This document shows positions 60,563 through 64,000 of a stretch of DNA of 64,000 bases, piece after piece. The notes beneath the pieces are model-generated. The model ran no database searches. It was not told the origin of the DNA and worked only from the letters and a program-made list of their open reading frames with translations. Within the stretch, counting starts at the first letter, position 1; every line of letters begins with the position of its first letter. The translations under genes were made by a program, and so were the position numbers. The stretch spans positions 2,914,001 through 2,978,000 of the forward strand of contig CM065309.1 in the NCBI GenBank assembly GCA_033032175.1. Direction: 5' to 3'. Origin of the DNA: Saturnia japonica (Eukaryota > Arthropoda > Insecta > Lepidoptera > Saturniidae).

Positions 60563-60575
60563 TCAAATATCATCT
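60563..60575. repeat. Target-site duplication, 5' side of Jockey-type element
   Basis: Second copy of the 13-bp TCAAATATCATCT, marking the 5' boundary of the full-length insertion. Confidence 0.93.
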
Positions 60576-60673
60576 CAGTATTCACACCTTTTATACGCAT
60601 ATCATTCTTCACACAGTCCATCTATACCTTCTTCGGTCTTCCTCTACTCCTATATTCATCCACCTTAATTAGT
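60576..60673 (-). pseudogene. RTE-like LINE stub, 5' part (split by Jockey insertion)
   Basis: Minus-strand reading contains RGRPKKV and, after a stop codon, MDCVKNDM, the conserved C-terminal tail of RTE-like LINE polymerases. It continues into 54351-54430. A related copy is at 37515-37830. Confidence 0.75.
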
Positions 60674-60687
60674 TACTATAACAACTT
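60674..60687. repeat. Target-site duplication of the RTE-like stub, right
   Basis: Second copy of the 14-bp TACTATAACAACTT duplication belonging to the older insertion. Confidence 0.85.
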
Positions 60688-60724
60688 AATTTTCTTTATT
60701 TGTAGCACGAAAAAGTGACGGTAC

Positions 60725-60915
60725 TGTACCTAATTGTAAGCGCAAAGCAGCCAAAAATATCGATGATCATAAAGAGATATACAATCTGTTGCCAGTCGTC
60801 GACATCACGCCCCGCGCCGCGACGGCCTGCTCAATGTTTTGGGGACTTCGTGTTGTAGGAAGGAAGGAACACACTGGCCGGAGACCGTTCCACAGTATCA
60901 CAGTACGGTGAAGAG
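60725..60915 (-). pseudogene. LINE reverse-transcriptase C-terminal remnant, family G, copy 4
   Basis: The minus strand matches the last ~60 codons and trailer of 50445-51060: GTACTGTGATACTGTGGAAC and TCCTACAACACGAAGTCC regions, then the GCCGTCGCGGCG-like block. Decayed, and the frame is not continuous. Confidence 0.55.
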
Positions 60916-63703
60916 AGGTACATTAATGATAAAAATATTTATAGCGGATGAACTTGCGAATAGAAATGATGAAAATTATGGTAAAAATATGAATACCTAC
61001 ATACCATAATATTTAAAGAGCTGACTATAGTTACTAGTTGTGAACCTATGATTTAATAAAAGCGCCTAATGTGACAGTAAATAATAATAATAACAGTTGA
61101 ACGGGATCACATCGCTCGCCATTATTATGCGCGCCGGCGTCCCTACAACAGAATCGTTCGGCCATCGACACCGCTGCTTCCCTGAATAGATTCTTTAGGC
61201 TTTATTTCGGGATCCTTAAACGTTATGAGATCCTTGAAAATTATTTTGTATTTATATTTAAAAGTTAGCCTCAGCTTTAGAATCGCTACCGTCGAATTCA
61301 GACTCAATTTTTTTTTACCGTTACAACACTTTAAGTTTAATTAGGCTATATATAAAATTTCATACAGCGGAAATGAATTGCTTTTGAGAAATTAAATTTT
61401 TATAATCACTTGTATTGTAACTCTGACATTACACACATGCCAATTCCAAGTAGTTGTCATAAGTTAACTTTTGTAAAATACGCAAATTTTCGAAGATCGT
61501 ACTTTTTTCTATACATTATTTTGTTATTTAATTTAAATATGACCAAGTTTAAAATTCTGTTCAGTTTTTTGGTTTGAGTGAAATATTTCATTTTTCCGTT
61601 TTGGTGATAAAGATTGTTAGGTTTAACGTACGAGCTAAGCAAGCGAAGCAAGAGGGCCGCGGTAGTGCGCGGTGGTTGTCAGAAATAAATCATTATTCTT
61701 TAAAAAGTCATATACAATTCTTAGATACATAACAACAAAAAAAATGTCATAAACTATTTGATTCCACACTTTTACCTTCACAGGGGATTACCTCTAACCA
61801 CCCCTCCTTTTCCTACCCCTTGACAGCATCAAATTCAGCGGTAACAATTCTACTGTCCAACCAAAAGTTAACTTAGTAAACTTATCATGTGAAAGTAATA
61901 TGGTCAAAAACAATAAACGTAAAAATTGATCTACTTAAGTGATTGCTGACAAACTTTTAGCTTAATGATGATCCGGAGTGCATTATACCGTCAAAACCAG
62001 ACTATTTGTAGGATTTAATCCATGTCCTTCAAACGATATATGAGCGTACTGTACAATTTTTATTAAAAATTTCTTATATCGTCTTATCGTTTCGTATTAG
62101 TAATTTAAGGTCTTTTGAACAATTTTTTTTAAGTGACATATATCTACCCCAACTTAACTGATTTTACAGTTCATATTCCATTGCTTGCTAGCCAGAGTTT
62201 CGCAAATATTAGAGCATTTGGCACCGCAGCGATCGATTGGTCATCGTCGCGTCGTGTCGCATCGCATCTGCGTCTTATTATTGATGATACGCTTACTTAC
62301 TCAGCTTACTAGGGTATAACGCCTATTAAAGAGAGTACGGAACTGTTAAGACATGTGAGCGAATTCACTCTTGACATATTTTATTTTCCTATATGTGTAT
62401 GAAATATATTAGAGACATAAAAAAGGCTCGGAATCGGTACAGTCATCGTAAAAATAGATGTAGTGACGTACCGAATGTCAATAATTCAAGATTATTCGCG
62501 GACGCGGGACGTCAAAAATTGGCGTCGTTTCTAAAATTTTGTCATATATCTGTGTATTCCCCTGTAAAATATATGCATGTATTTGTATATACATGGAAAA
62601 AAATACTGAGTAATAAGACAATAATAGGAATCTGAAATCACTTAATTATAAATACAAAAAAAATAGATAGCGGGTATTTCTAGCACACAGGCGCGTACGG
62701 GCGAGAAACGCGATGAAAAATTGTATGACAGTAGTTTAGTTTTAAAATATGTGACATCGATATTTGTTTTAATTTCAGAAATACCAAAAGGATTAAAAGG
62801 ATGTTGCATAATTATTGTATAATTTTACGCTAGGACACGCTACTAATGTATGTTTACTATTGGTGTTTATATTTTCATATTATGTTCAATGTACACTTTG
62901 TTCTCTATATCAGTTTACCGTGAGTAGATTGCTATATCATCAATTCATCATCACTTGTAAAAAGATAATTAGATATCAAAACAGTCAATATTTTCTTTAC
63001 AAGAAAAACCATATTTTCTTTATTTGATCACATTTTTTAATTATCCCAAACTATCTTGTTCCTTATTTGCACTTCTTCCTTGTAATATTCCTCGTCTTAC
63101 TAATGTCAATACATTACATATAATATACATATAAGTTAGGTAAGTAATGTAATGATTAGTGATTACATACGTGTAATCTACTTATATTAAAATATTTACT
63201 GTTTTTATATATTATTTGTGTCTATATAAATAATAGTTATGATTTTTATTTATATTTTTAACTTATATATTTTCATATTATCCCTGAAGTTCCCATAACA
63301 AGTACATATTATGTACATATAACTTTGTGACTGTTTTATGTTGTGTCAATGTATCCTTTTTAAGGGATAATCTCACAGGTTATTCTACAGTACCTACACC
63401 GAACCTTTGGCAACTAAATTCTTTAACGTGTATTTTTCACACTAGACATTAGCAAAATTACTTGCATAGGCAGAAAGCGAAAAAAAAAACAACAAGAAAA
63501 TCGATAAATACGTGATTTTTTTTTATTACTGACTATAGGTACCTAATGTCAGCCATATGGGCCCTGGAGCCTCAGACGGCATTTACAGCGTCACCGTGGC
63601 TGAAATAACAAATAACAGTTTACTAATTAAGTTGCGTTAACTAACTTTCTCAAAATTAAATTAAAAATATAGAAAGCTGTAAGTTATTTGAAGTTCATAT
63701 ATT
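60916..63703. other. AT-rich region without recognised genes
   Basis: No gene supported. Short GC-richer spots are at 61130-61190, 61620-61680 and 62220-62275. Confidence 0.4.
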
Positions 63704-64000
63704 TAGGGTACCATACCTCAAAAGGAGGGTTAGTTGTCCGTCTGTCTGTCAAGACCCATTTTCTCAGGAACGCGTGGAGGTAACAAATTAAAATTAATTA
63801 ATATCATATACTCGGGTTTACAATTCCTTGGAGATGTGAAAAATCAAACTTCAAGTCAATCCAAACAAAAGATACGGCTGTTTATATGGTAAAGGGAATA
63901 AAAACCTTTAGAGTACTTCCACTTGACCTAGCATCATGAAATTTGGCAAGGAGCAATGTAACAAGTAAAGGAAAAAATCCAAAAATCGTATATTTGTAAT
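63704..64000. repeat. Dispersed repeat cut by the window end
   Basis: GGGTACCATACCTCAAAAGG, TCCGTCTGTCTGTCAAGACC, TCTCAGGAACGCGTGGAGGT and CATGAAATTTGGCAAGGAGC in this order resemble a widespread lepidopteran interspersed repeat. No coding capacity; class not resolved; continues past 64000. Confidence 0.55.

Noticed and set aside
1..64000. CRISPR arrays, operons or bacterial genes
   Set aside because: No regularly spaced repeats or long bacterial-style frames; repeat content is clearly that of an insect genome.

Overview
The window looks like non-coding nuclear DNA of a lepidopteran (moth or butterfly). It is AT-rich by eye and carries no convincing host exon, but it is packed with repeats of kinds familiar from moth and butterfly genomes: Helitron-like elements ending in CTAG, tRNA-derived SINEs with A and B boxes, 3' ends of CR1-, RTE- and Jockey-like LINEs, and short-TIR DNA elements. 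I would read it as intergenic or long-intron sequence. No rRNA, free-standing tRNA gene, CRISPR array or bacterial feature was seen.

The only long open reading frames belong to one full-length, apparently intact Jockey-clade non-LTR retrotransposon on the minus strand (54431-60562). From its 5' end at high coordinates it has a structured ~900-bp 5' UTR, ORF1 (608 aa, PRE_C2HC-like region plus three zinc knuckles), ORF2 (970 aa, apurinic-type endonuclease plus reverse transcriptase with YADD), a ~500-bp 3' UTR and a poly(A) tail. ORF1 would package the RNA and ORF2 would nick the target and copy it. A perfect 13-bp target-site duplication brackets it. It landed inside an older RTE-like LINE stub that keeps its own perfect 14-bp duplication, so the order of events can be read directly. 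A short, dead, 5'-truncated relative lies at 4321-4514.

Left part (1-24000): mostly unannotatable AT-rich DNA with two tRNA-derived SINE copies, five Helitron-like copies of one family (two of them truncated), one of a second family, a ~700-bp DNA transposon with ~35-bp inverted repeats (11673-12378), and LINE fragments. Middle (24000-45000): more Helitron-like copies, at least four LINE reverse-transcriptase remnants, a possible short-TIR element (33782-34261), a promoter-like stretch near 34743-34831, and a GC-rich patch with a duplicated CRE-containing unit and a possible minus-strand microexon (40600-41200). Right part (45000-64000): another SINE, more Helitron-like copies, a 795-bp near-complete fold-back element (53043-53837), the nested Jockey/RTE insertion, and another dispersed repeat cut by the window end.

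Apart from the intact Jockey element, the most unusual signals are a run of short stem-loops (mostly 6-bp arms, 4-nt loops) and a tandem module in its 5' UTR, the long fold-back, and a GGCGCGGC octamer recurring at seven GC-rich spots in otherwise AT-rich DNA.
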